Assembly (NCBI RefSeq): GCF_006782915.1
Contig: NZ_VCNP01000031.1
Coordinates: 1 to 64,000 of the forward strand
Direction of reading: 5' to 3'
DNA length: 64,000 nucleotides
From: Streptomyces calvus
GTDB taxonomy: Bacteria > Actinomycetota > Actinomycetes > Streptomycetales > Streptomycetaceae
In this document: positions 56,981 to 64,000 of the stretch, one piece after another
Layout: each line of letters begins with the position of its first letter
Numbering within the stretch: position 1 is the stretch's first letter
The notes under the pieces: model-generated
Seen by the model: only the letters and a program-made list of their open reading frames with translations
Databases searched by the model: none
What the model was told of the DNA's origin: nothing
Position numbers and translations under genes: made by a program

Positions 56981-57364
56981 TCAGAACTTCAGACCGGCTT
57001 CGCGGGCGGCGTCCGCCAGAGCGGCGATGCGCCCGGCGTACTGGTTGCCACCACGGTCGAACACGACGGCCTCGACACCGGCGGCCTTGGCGCGCTCGGC
57101 GACCAGGGCGCCGACCTGCTTGGCCTGCGTGGACTTGTCGCCCTCGCCGCCGCGGATCGACGCGTCCAGGGTGGACGCCGACGCCACGGTGTGGCCCTTC
57201 AGGTCGTCGATCACCTGCGCCACGATGTGGCGGTTGGAACGAGTCACGACCAGGCGAGGACGCTCGGCGGTGCCGGCGACCTTCTTGCGGATCCGGATGT
57301 GACGACGCTTGATCGCAGCACGCTTGTAGGCGTCGCCCTTGAGGATCTTCTGCCCGTATGCCAT
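56981..57364 (-). CDS. rplR: 50S ribosomal protein L18
   Basis: 127 residues, 5S rRNA-binding. Contains [20 protein letters not shown] and [23 protein letters not shown] start three bases after the rplF stop; 41 bp before rpsE. Confidence 0.97.
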   Translation of the reverse strand: MAYGQKILKGDAYKRAAIKRRHIRIRKKVAGTAERPRLVVTRSNRHIVAQVIDDLKGHTVASASTLDASIRGGEGDKSTQAKQVGALVAERAKAAGVEAVVFDRGGNQYAGRIAALADAAREAGLKF

Positions 57365-57367
57365 GGC

Positions 57368-57907
57368 TTACTTACCCGCCTTTCCGACCTTGCGGCGGAT
57401 GACTTCGCCCTCGTACTTGACGCCCTTGGCCTTGTACGGGTCGGGCTTGCGCAGCTTGCGGATGTTGGCCGCAACCTCGCCGACCTTCTGCTTGTCGATG
57501 CCCTCGACCGAGAAGCGGGTGGGGCTCTCCACCTTGAAGGTGATGCCCTCGGGCGCCTCGACCGTGATCGGGTGGCTGTAGCCGAGGGAGAACTCCAGGT
57601 TCGAACCCTTGGCGACAACGCGGTAACCGACACCGCTGATCTCGAGCTTCTTCACGTAACCCTGGGTCACGCCGGTGATCATGTTCGCCACCAGCGTGCG
57701 GGACAGGCCGTGCAGGGCCTTGTTCTGACGCTCGTCGTTGGGGCGGGTGACGTTCAGAACGCCGTCCTCACCCTTGGCGATCTCGATCGGCGCCACGACG
57801 GTGTGGGTCAGCGAGCCCTTGGGGCCCTTGACCGCGACCGTACGGCCGTCGATGGTGACGTCCACGCCGGCGGGAACCGCGATGGGGAGCTTGCCGATGC
57901 GCGACAT
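57368..57907 (-). CDS. rplF: 50S ribosomal protein L6
   Basis: 179 residues, two related RNA-binding domains. It starts [20 protein letters not shown], with [12 protein letters not shown] and, near the end, [20 protein letters not shown]. Standard length; 24 bp after rpsH. Confidence 0.97.
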   Translation of the reverse strand: MSRIGKLPIAVPAGVDVTIDGRTVAVKGPKGSLTHTVVAPIEIAKGEDGVLNVTRPNDERQNKALHGLSRTLVANMITGVTQGYVKKLEISGVGYRVVAKGSNLEFSLGYSHPITVEAPEGITFKVESPTRFSVEGIDKQKVGEVAANIRKLRKPDPYKAKGVKYEGEVIRRKVGKAGK

Positions 57908-57931
57908 AGCTGTTTCCTCCGTTCCCTTCCG

Positions 57932-58330
57932 CTACCAGACGTAGGCGAGGACTTCCCCACCCACGCCCTTCTTGCCGGCCTGCTTGTCGGTGAGGAGCCC
58001 GTGCGACGTGGAGATGATCGCCACGCCGAGGCCGCCGAGCACCTTCGGCAGGTTGGTGGACTTCGCGTACACCCGGAGACCGGGCTTGGAGATCCGCTTG
58101 ATGCCCGCGATGGAGCGCTCACGGTTGGGGCCGAACTTCAGCTCCAGGACGAGGTTCTTGCCGACCTCGGCGTCCTCGACCTTCCAGCCCGTGATGAAGC
58201 CCTCCTGCTGGAGGATCTCCGCGATGTGCGACTTGATCTTCGAGTGCGGCATCGCCACGGAGTCGTGGTACGCCGAGTTCGCGTTCCGCAGACGCGTAAG
58301 CATGTCTGCGATCGGATCAGTCATGGTCAT
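57932..58330 (-). CDS. rpsH: 30S ribosomal protein S8
   Basis: 132 residues from ATG 58330 ([20 protein letters not shown]); the ATG at 58375 would add 15 residues unlike the family. S8 binds 16S rRNA helix 21 and in E. coli represses the spc operon. The 212 bp between rpsN and rpsH hold no gene. Confidence 0.97.
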   Translation of the reverse strand: MTMTDPIADMLTRLRNANSAYHDSVAMPHSKIKSHIAEILQQEGFITGWKVEDAEVGKNLVLELKFGPNRERSIAGIKRISKPGLRVYAKSTNLPKVLGGLGVAIISTSHGLLTDKQAGKKGVGGEVLAYVW

Positions 58331-58542
58331 GAATTGGCCTTCGGCCTCTCTCGCCGGGGTTTCCTGGTGCGCCATCCCTCTCCCCGATCCGAGACGGGAC
58401 GGGTGCGGCGCGGTGGACCTACGGCGTAGTAAGTCGTACGGGCACGGCAGGTGCCCAACCCCGCAAGCCTAAGCCATGCGGAGCGGGCCTCCCGCCGTTC
58501 CCATTGCTTACCGAGAGCCCTGGGAGTCCGGAATTACCCGGA

Positions 58543-58728
58543 TTACCAGGAGCTCTTGGTCACGCCCGGCAGCTCGCCACGGTGAGCCATCTCACGAAGG
58601 CACACGCGGCACAGGCCGAACTTGCGGTACACGGAGTGCGGACGACCGCAGCGCTGGCAGCGGGTGTAGCCACGCACACCGAACTTGGGCTTGCGAGCAG
58701 CCTTCGCGATGAGAGCCTTCTTCGCCAT
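58543..58728 (-). CDS. rpsN: 30S ribosomal protein S14 type Z (zinc-binding)
   Basis: 61 residues, [20 protein letters not shown] to [11 protein letters not shown]. The zinc ligands are C24, C27, C40 and C43. This short form is the zinc-dependent S14; Streptomyces usually has a longer cysteine-free paralogue regulated by Zur elsewhere. Follows rplE by 5 bp. Confidence 0.97.
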   Translation of the reverse strand: MAKKALIAKAARKPKFGVRGYTRCQRCGRPHSVYRKFGLCRVCLREMAHRGELPGVTKSSW

Positions 58729-58733
58729 CTCGC

Positions 58734-59291
58734 TCACGCCTCCTTGAACGGGAAGCCGAGGTGACGGAGAAGGGCGCGGCCCTCTTCGTCGTTGGTCGCC
58801 GTGGTGACCACGGTGATGTCCATACCCCGGACACGGTCGATCTTGTCCTGGTCGATCTCGTGGAACATGACCTGCTCCGTGAGACCGAAGGTGTAGTTGC
58901 CACGGCCGTCGAACTGCTTGGGGGACAGGCCGCGGAAGTCGCGGATGCGCGGCAGCGCGAGCGACAGGGTGCGGTCCAGGAACTCCCACATGCGGTCGCC
59001 ACGGAGCGTGACGTGGGCACCGATCGGCTGGCCCTCACGCAGCTTGAACTGCGCGATGGACTTGCGGGCCTTGGTGACGGCCGGCTTCTGACCGGTGATC
59101 GTGGTGAGGTCGCGGATGGCGCCCTCGATCAGCTTGGAGTCGCGGGCGGCGTCGCCCACACCCATGTTGACCACGATCTTGACGAGGCCGGGAACCTGCA
59201 TGACGTTCTCGTAGGAGAACTCCTCACGCAGCTTGCCCGCGATCTCCTCGCGGTACTTCGTCTTCAGACGCGGAGTGGTGGTGGTCGTCAT
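58734..59291 (-). CDS. rplE: 50S ribosomal protein L5
   Basis: 185 residues. Central protuberance protein binding 5S rRNA and P-site tRNA. Contains [20 protein letters not shown] and [20 protein letters not shown]. The ATG overlaps the rplX stop by one base. Confidence 0.97.
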   Translation of the reverse strand: MTTTTTPRLKTKYREEIAGKLREEFSYENVMQVPGLVKIVVNMGVGDAARDSKLIEGAIRDLTTITGQKPAVTKARKSIAQFKLREGQPIGAHVTLRGDRMWEFLDRTLSLALPRIRDFRGLSPKQFDGRGNYTFGLTEQVMFHEIDQDKIDRVRGMDITVVTTATNDEEGRALLRHLGFPFKEA

Positions 59292-59614
59292 CAGATGTCC
59301 TCACCCGTCCGCTTGGCAACGCGGATCTTGTTGCCTTCGTCGTCGAAGCGGTAACCGACGCGGGTCACGACCTTCTGGCCGTCCTTCTCCACGACGAGCT
59401 GAACGTTGCTCACGTGGATCGGGGCCTCGGTGGTCACGATGCCGCCGGCCTGCGAACCGCGAGCGGTCGGACCGGCCTTCGTGTGCTTCTTGACCCGGTT
59501 GACACCCTCGACCAGGACACGGTCCTCGCGGGGGAAGGCCGCGATGACCTTGCCCTGCTTGCCCTTGTCCTTACCGGTGATGACCTGGACCAGGTCGCCC
59601 TTCTTGATCTTCAT
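59291..59614 (-). CDS. rplX: 50S ribosomal protein L24
   Basis: 107 residues from ATG 59614 ([20 protein letters not shown]), containing the KOW motif. GTG 59620 would add two residues and overlap rplN by 4 bases. L24 starts 50S assembly. Confidence 0.96.
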   Translation of the reverse strand: MKIKKGDLVQVITGKDKGKQGKVIAAFPREDRVLVEGVNRVKKHTKAGPTARGSQAGGIVTTEAPIHVSNVQLVVEKDGQKVVTRVGYRFDDEGNKIRVAKRTGEDI

Positions 59615-59616
59615 GC

Positions 59617-59985
59617 TCACAGCACCTCCGGCGCGAGGGAGATGATCTTCATGAACTTCTTCTCGCGCAGCTCACGGCCCACGGGGCCGAAGATACGGGT
59701 GCCACGAGGGTCGCCGTCGTTCTTCAGAATGACGGCGGCGTTCTCGTCGAAGCGGATGTACGAGCCGTCCGGACGGCGGCGCTCCTTGACGGTGCGAACG
59801 ATGACCGCCTTGACGACGTCACCCTTCTTCACGTTGCCACCGGGGATCGCGTCCTTGACGGTGGCGACGATGACGTCACCGATGCCCGCGTAGCGGCGAC
59901 CGGAGCCACCGAGCACACGGATGCAAAGGATTTCCTTCGCACCAGTGTTGTCGGCGACACGCAGTCGCGACTCCTGCTGGATCAC
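59617..59985 (-). CDS. rplN: 50S ribosomal protein L14
   Basis: 122 residues, [20 protein letters not shown] onwards, with [18 protein letters not shown] end ([16 protein letters not shown]). Subunit-interface protein. The 136-bp space before it holds two hairpins. Confidence 0.97.
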   Translation of the reverse strand: MIQQESRLRVADNTGAKEILCIRVLGGSGRRYAGIGDVIVATVKDAIPGGNVKKGDVVKAVIVRTVKERRRPDGSYIRFDENAAVILKNDGDPRGTRIFGPVGRELREKKFMKIISLAPEVL

Positions 59986-60013
59986 GTCTATCTCCTGTTT
60001 GTCTGCCGGTTCC

Positions 60014-60051
60014 CCGGGGGCCGCTCATCTGCTTGAGCGAACGGCCCCCGG
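60014..60051. other. hairpin in the rpsQ-rplN space
   Basis: Stem CCGGGGGCCG / CGGCCCCCGG extended by CTC/GAG across a CGAA bulge, loop of about 8 bases. A second small hairpin AATTCCC-TTGC-GGGAATT lies at 60102-60119. Such a structured space inside an otherwise compact operon may be an RNA-processing or attenuation point. Confidence 0.6.
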
Positions 60052-60121
60052 AGCCTGGCGGAACTGTCCTGCGAGGGATGCCCCGCAGGCGTACTTGTTG
60101 GAATTCCCTTGCGGGAATTGC

Positions 60122-60409
60122 CTACTTGGCCTTCTCGAGGATCTCGACGACGCGCCAGTGCTTCGTCGCGGACAGCGGCCGGGTCTCCATCAGGAGGACG
60201 CGGTCGCCGACGCCGGCGGCGTTCTGCTCGTCGTGGGCCTTGAGCTTGCTCGTGCTGCGGATGACCTTGCCGTACAGCGCGTGCTTCTTGCGGTCCTCGA
60301 CAGCGACGACGACGGTCTTGTCCATCTTGTCGCTGACGACGATGCCCTCACGGGTCTTGCGGAAGCCCCGAGCCTCAGTGTTCGTCTCAGTCACGTTGTT
60401 CTCGCTCAT
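60122..60409 (-). CDS. rpsQ: 30S ribosomal protein S17
   Basis: 95 residues. OB-fold protein with [20 protein letters not shown] and [23 protein letters not shown] overlaps the rpmC stop by one base (TGATG). Confidence 0.97.
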   Translation of the reverse strand: MSENNVTETNTEARGFRKTREGIVVSDKMDKTVVVAVEDRKKHALYGKVIRSTSKLKAHDEQNAAGVGDRVLLMETRPLSATKHWRVVEILEKAK

Positions 60410-60633
60410 CAGGCGTTCTCCACCGTTTCGATGCCCAGCTCACGCTCGCGCATCAGGGTGTAGATCCGCGCGATGTCCTTGCGGACCGCCTTCAGACGGC
60501 CATGGTTCTCGAGCTGACCGGTCGCCGCCTGGAAGCGGAGGTTGAACAGCTCTTCCTTGGCCTCGCGAAGCTTCGCCAGAAGCTCCTCGTTGCCCAGCTC
60601 GCGCAGCTCGGACGCCTTGGTACCGGCCGACAT
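60409..60633 (-). CDS. rpmC: 50S ribosomal protein L29
   Basis: 74 residues from ATG 60633 ([20 protein letters not shown]), with [20 protein letters not shown]. Two long helices near the exit tunnel. The start overlaps the rplP stop (TGATG). Confidence 0.96.
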   Translation of the reverse strand: MSAGTKASELRELGNEELLAKLREAKEELFNLRFQAATGQLENHGRLKAVRKDIARIYTLMRERELGIETVENA

Positions 60634-61052
60634 CACGCTTCACCTGCCTCGCGCTTGACGATCCGGCACTTCATCGGCAGCTTGTGGGCCGCACGGGTCA
60701 GCGCCTCACGGGCGATCTTCTCGTTGGGGTACGACAGCTCGAACATGACGCGTCCGGGCTTGACGTTGGCCACCCACCACTCCGGAGAACCCTTACCGGA
60801 ACCCATGCGGGTCTCGGCGGGCTTCTTGGTGAGCGGGCGGTCCGGGTAGATGTTGATCCAGACCTTGCCGCCACGCTTGATGTGACGGGTCATCGCGATA
60901 CGAGCCGCCTCGATCTGGCGGTTCGTGACGTACGCCGGGGTCATCGCCTGGATGCCGTACTCGCCGAACGCAACCTGCGTGCCACCCTTGGACATGCCGT
61001 TGCGCTTGGGGTGGTGCTGCTTGCGGTGCTTGACCCTACGGGGGATCAGCAT
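60633..61052 (-). CDS. rplP: 50S ribosomal protein L16
   Basis: 139 residues with [20 protein letters not shown] and [24 protein letters not shown] sequence ([20 protein letters not shown]). It binds near the A-site tRNA and the peptidyl transferase centre. Five bases separate it from rpsC. Confidence 0.97.
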   Translation of the reverse strand: MLIPRRVKHRKQHHPKRNGMSKGGTQVAFGEYGIQAMTPAYVTNRQIEAARIAMTRHIKRGGKVWINIYPDRPLTKKPAETRMGSGKGSPEWWVANVKPGRVMFELSYPNEKIAREALTRAAHKLPMKCRIVKREAGEA

Positions 61053-61057
61053 GTCGG

Positions 61058-61885
61058 TCAGGCCTCCGTTCCGGTGCTCTCAGCCGGAGCGGCAGCCGGA
61101 GCCTCGGCCTTGGGGGCCTCGGCAGCGGGAGCCTGCTGCGGCTTGCGACCGCGACCGCCACGCTCGCCACCGCGGCCACCACGGGCCGGGCGGTCAGCGC
61201 CACCACGGGCCGGGCGGTTGCCGGCGCGGGCGGCGGCGTTCTCGGCGCGGACCTCGGCGATGTTCTTGACGTCGCCCTTGTAGATCCAGACCTTCACACC
61301 GATGCGGCCGAAGGTCGTCTTGGCCTCGAAGAAGCCGTAGTCCACGTTCGCGCGGAGCGTGTGCAGGGGCACACGGCCCTCGCGGTAGAACTCCGAGCGG
61401 GACATCTCGGCGCCGCCGAGGCGGCCACCGCACTGGATCTTGATGCCCTTGGCGCCCGCCTTCATCGCCGACTGCATGCTCTTGCGCATGGCGCGGCGGA
61501 AGGAGACGCGGGAGGAGAGCTGCTCGGCGACGGCCTGGGCCACGAGCTGAGCGTCGGTCTCGGGGTTCTTGACCTCGAGGATGTTCAGCTGGACCTGCTT
61601 GCCGGTGAGCTTCTCGAGGTCGCCGCGGATGCGGTCGGCCTCGGCGCCACGGCGGCCGATGACGATGCCCGGACGCGCGGTGTGGATGTCCACACGCACA
61701 CGGTCACGGGTGCGCTCGATCTCGACCTTGGAGATGCCGGCGCGCTCCATGCCGGACGTCATCATCCGACGGATGGCGACGTCTTCCTTGACGTAGTCCT
61801 TGTACAGCTTGTCGGCGTACCAACGCGACTTGAAGTCGGTCGTGACACCGAGCCGGAACCCGTGCGGGTTTACCTTCTGGCCCAT
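61058..61885 (-). CDS. rpsC: 30S ribosomal protein S3
   Basis: 275 residues, about 40 more than E. coli S3. The KH domain ([20 protein letters not shown]) and C-terminal domain are normal. The extra tail after about residue 210 is rich in Arg-Gly and then Ala-Pro-Glu ([20 protein letters not shown]), as in other Streptomyces. The ATG overlaps the rplV stop. Confidence 0.97.
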   Translation of the reverse strand: MGQKVNPHGFRLGVTTDFKSRWYADKLYKDYVKEDVAIRRMMTSGMERAGISKVEIERTRDRVRVDIHTARPGIVIGRRGAEADRIRGDLEKLTGKQVQLNILEVKNPETDAQLVAQAVAEQLSSRVSFRRAMRKSMQSAMKAGAKGIKIQCGGRLGGAEMSRSEFYREGRVPLHTLRANVDYGFFEAKTTFGRIGVKVWIYKGDVKNIAEVRAENAAARAGNRPARGGADRPARGGRGGERGGRGRKPQQAPAAEAPKAEAPAAAPAESTGTEA

Positions 61886-62232
61886 TACCGGGTTCCTTCC
61901 TTGCTGCTGACGACCACGGTGATGTGGCTGGTCCGCTTGCGGATCCGGTAGGCGCGGCCCTGGGCGCGCGGCCGGAACCGCTTCAGGGTCGGGCCCTCGT
62001 CGACGTAGGCCTCGGAAATGAAGAGGCTGTCGACATCGGTGTGGTCGTAGTTGTGCGCGGCGTTGGCAATGGCGCTGTCCAGCACCTTGCCGACCGGCAC
62101 GCTCGCGGCCTGCGGGGCGAAACGCAGGACCGCCTGAGCCTCCGTGGCGTCCATGCCACGGATGAGGTCCACCACGCGGCGGGCCTTCATGGGCGTGACG
62201 CGGATGTACCGCGCCTGGGCCCTGGCTTCCAT
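61885..62232 (-). CDS. rplV: 50S ribosomal protein L22
   Basis: 115 residues from ATG 62232 ([20 protein letters not shown]), behind GAAGGG at six bases; ATG 62256 is the longer alternative. Its beta hairpin reaches into the exit tunnel ([20 protein letters not shown]). Confidence 0.96.
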   Translation of the reverse strand: MEARAQARYIRVTPMKARRVVDLIRGMDATEAQAVLRFAPQAASVPVGKVLDSAIANAAHNYDHTDVDSLFISEAYVDEGPTLKRFRPRAQGRAYRIRKRTSHITVVVSSKEGTR

Positions 62233-62277
62233 GGTTGTCCCTTCAGTGTCTGTCATTGGTCGTTTGCACCCCGCCTG

Positions 62278-62559
62278 CTAGCGGCGCTTCGACTTCCGGT
62301 CTTCCTTGACGTGGCCCCGGAAGGTGCGGGTCGGCGAGAACTCGCCGAGCTTGTGGCCGACCATCGACTCGGTGACAAACACCGGGATGTGGGTCTTGCC
62401 GTTGTGCACCGCGATCGTGTGGCCCAGCATCGCCGGGACGATCATCGAGCGGCGGGACCAGGTCTTGATGACGTTCTTGGTACCGGCTTCGTTCTGCGCG
62501 TCCACCTTCTTCATCAGGTGGTCGTCGACGAAGGGTCCCTTCTTCAAGCTACGAGGCAT
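62278..62559 (-). CDS. rpsS: 30S ribosomal protein S19
   Basis: 93 residues, [20 protein letters not shown] onwards, with [20 protein letters not shown]. Head protein, normal length. Lies 12 bp after rplB. Confidence 0.97.
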   Translation of the reverse strand: MPRSLKKGPFVDDHLMKKVDAQNEAGTKNVIKTWSRRSMIVPAMLGHTIAVHNGKTHIPVFVTESMVGHKLGEFSPTRTFRGHVKEDRKSKRR

Positions 62560-62571
62560 CTCAACCCGTCC

Positions 62572-63408
62572 TTAGCGCTTCTTGTTCGTCTTGCGGCGGC
62601 GGACGATGTACTTGTTCGACGCCTTCTTGGGCGAACGAGTACGGCCTTCCTTCTTGCCCCACGGGGACACGGGGTGACGACCACCGGAGGTCCGGCCCTC
62701 ACCACCACCGTGCGGGTGGTCAACCGGGTTCATGACGACACCACGGACGGTCGGGCGGACGCCCAGCCACCGCTTACGGCCGGCCTTGCCCCAGTTGATG
62801 TTGCTCTGCTCGGCGTTGCCGACCTCGCCGACGGTGGCGCGGCAGCGGACGTCGACCAGGCGGATCTCGCCGGACGGCATGCGCAGGTGGGCCATCTGGC
62901 CCTCCTTCGCGAGCAGCTGCACCGAGGCGCCGGCGGAGCGGGCGAACTTCGCGCCGCCGCCGGGACGCAGCTCGATGGCGTGCAGCGTCGTACCGACCGG
63001 GATGTTGCGCAGGGCGAGGTTGTTGCCCGGCTTGATGTCGGCCCCGGGACCGTTCTCGACGCGGTCGCCCTGGTTCAGGCCACGCGGCGCGAGGATGTAG
63101 CGCTTCTCGCCGTCCGCGTAGTGCAGGAGCGCGATGCGCGCGGTGCGGTTGGGGTCGTACTCGATGTGCGCGACCTTCGCCGGCACGCCGTCCTTGTCGT
63201 GACGACGGAAGTCGATCACTCGGTAGGCGCGCTTGTGGCCACCGCCCTGGTGGCGGACGGTCACACGACCGGAATTGTTACGGCCGCCCTTGCTGTGCAG
63301 GGGACGGACCAGCGACTTCTCCGGCGTGGACCGCGTGACCTCGACGAAGTCGGCGACGCTGGAGCCACGACGGCCCGGAGTCGTCGGCTTGTACTTGCGG
63401 ATACCCAT
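62572..63408 (-). CDS. rplB: 50S ribosomal protein L2
   Basis: 278 residues. RNA-binding OB and SH3-like domains; the conserved histidine region near the peptidyl transferase centre reads [20 protein letters not shown]. Starts [20 protein letters not shown]. 38 bp after rplW. Confidence 0.98.
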   Translation of the reverse strand: MGIRKYKPTTPGRRGSSVADFVEVTRSTPEKSLVRPLHSKGGRNNSGRVTVRHQGGGHKRAYRVIDFRRHDKDGVPAKVAHIEYDPNRTARIALLHYADGEKRYILAPRGLNQGDRVENGPGADIKPGNNLALRNIPVGTTLHAIELRPGGGAKFARSAGASVQLLAKEGQMAHLRMPSGEIRLVDVRCRATVGEVGNAEQSNINWGKAGRKRWLGVRPTVRGVVMNPVDHPHGGGEGRTSGGRHPVSPWGKKEGRTRSPKKASNKYIVRRRKTNKKR

Positions 63409-63446
63409 TTCTCAGTCCTCGTCCGATATCGAACGATCCTGACCGC

Positions 63447-63866
63447 TTACGCGGTCGGACCGCCGAAGATGTCGATACGGTCGCCCTCGGCGAGGGTCAC
63501 GATCGCGCGCTTGGTCGCCGCACGCTGGCCGAAGCCGGTGCGGGTCCGCTTGCGCTTGCCGATGCGGTTGATCGTGTTGACCCCGGTGACCTTGACCGAG
63601 AAGACCGACTGCACGGCCTCCTTGATCTGGGTCTTGTTGGAGCCCGGCGCGACGATGAACGTGTACTTGTTCTCGTCGATGAGCGCGTAGCTCTTCTCGG
63701 ACACGACCGGCTTGATCAGGACGTCACGGGGGTCCGTGAACGCCTTGCTCGCCGGGGTGACGACGGTGTTCTTGCCCTCGGTGGCGTGGCGGCGGGCCTT
63801 CTTGAGGCGCGCCTCCTTCGCCTTCTTGGCCGCCTTGGAGGCGATGGAGGGGTGACGGGCAGCCAT
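63447..63866 (-). CDS. rplW: 50S ribosomal protein L23
   Basis: 139 residues. An N-terminal basic, Ala/Lys-rich extension of about 45 residues ([20 protein letters not shown]) precedes the core ([20 protein letters not shown]). L23 docks trigger factor and SRP at the tunnel exit. The ATG overlaps the rplD stop (TGATG). Confidence 0.97.
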   Translation of the reverse strand: MAARHPSIASKAAKKAKEARLKKARRHATEGKNTVVTPASKAFTDPRDVLIKPVVSEKSYALIDENKYTFIVAPGSNKTQIKEAVQSVFSVKVTGVNTINRIGKRKRTRTGFGQRAATKRAIVTLAEGDRIDIFGGPTA

Positions 63867-64000
63867 CAGGCCTCGCTCCCTTCGTTGTCGTTGGCCTTGT
63901 TCGGGCCGGCGACGAAGGACTCGAAAGCGGCCTTGGTGAAGACCACGTCGTCCGAGACGAGAACGTCGTACGTGTTCAGCTGGCCCGGCTCCAGGATGTG
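63866..64000 (-). CDS. rplD: 50S ribosomal protein L4, C-terminal part (cut by window end)
   Basis: Only the last 44 codons and the stop are present: [20 protein letters not shown] and [18 protein letters not shown] up to [19 protein letters not shown] is the conserved L4 end. The gene continues beyond base 64000, followed upstream in the operon by rplC and rpsJ in related genomes. Confidence 0.96.
   Translation of the reverse strand, partial: HILEPGQLNTYDVLVSDDVVFTKAAFESFVAGPNKANDNEGSEA

Overview
The window is very GC-rich, with GTG starts, tight stop/start overlaps and the gene content of a Streptomyces core chromosome. The signs are a HrcA/CIRCE-controlled groES-groEL1 pair, the tsaD-rimI-tsaB-tsaE group, alr, nnr, acpS, glmS, coaA and glmM, then the long alpha/spc/S10 ribosomal protein cluster. 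The genus is inferred from synteny and protein sequence; no 16S or other marker is in the window.

Layout. 1-8.5 kb: groEL1 and groES (minus strand) behind two CIRCE operators; two tandem polysaccharide-deacetylase-like lipoproteins; a THUMP-like methyltransferase; an ECF42-type sigma factor with its DGPF/YCII partner gene and a matching promoter; a LacI-family regulator flanked by two operator-like palindromes. 8.5-25.5 kb is an accessory island. A minus-strand operon encodes a secreted FG-GAP protein, a secreted LamG protein and a 2300-residue Rhs protein that carries a HINT domain and a C-terminal HNH nuclease, followed by an overlapping DUF4265 gene that is probably its immunity gene. Beyond it lie an IS30-like element interrupted by an IS481-like element, an integrase remnant, and a detached Rhs tip (last codons of a HINT domain, a frame-damaged second toxin module, and two tiny overlapping candidate immunity ORFs).

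25.5-44.4 kb: tRNA t6A-modification genes (tsaD, rimI, tsaB, tsaE) split by a catalytically degenerate L,D-transpeptidase-like gene, a second IS481-like copy and a 183-bp MITE-like element. Then come alr, nnr, a secreted beta-helix protein, a general-stress-type sigma factor, acpS, glmS, coaA, a DUF389 membrane protein and glmM. Intergenic spaces hold tandem repeats and a dispersed repeat present twice.

44.4-64 kb: rpsI-rplM, a GT87-type membrane glycosyltransferase, a membrane-anchored hypothetical protein, truA, then the alpha/spc/S10 ribosomal cluster on the minus strand (rplQ back to rplD, with secY, adk, map, infA and rpoA). rplD is cut by the window end.

Functionally the window joins chaperonin control, cell-wall precursor supply (alr, glmS, glmM), cofactor supply (acpS, coaA), tRNA modification and ribosome assembly, interrupted by one contact/secreted polymorphic-toxin island that has been rearranged by insertion sequences.
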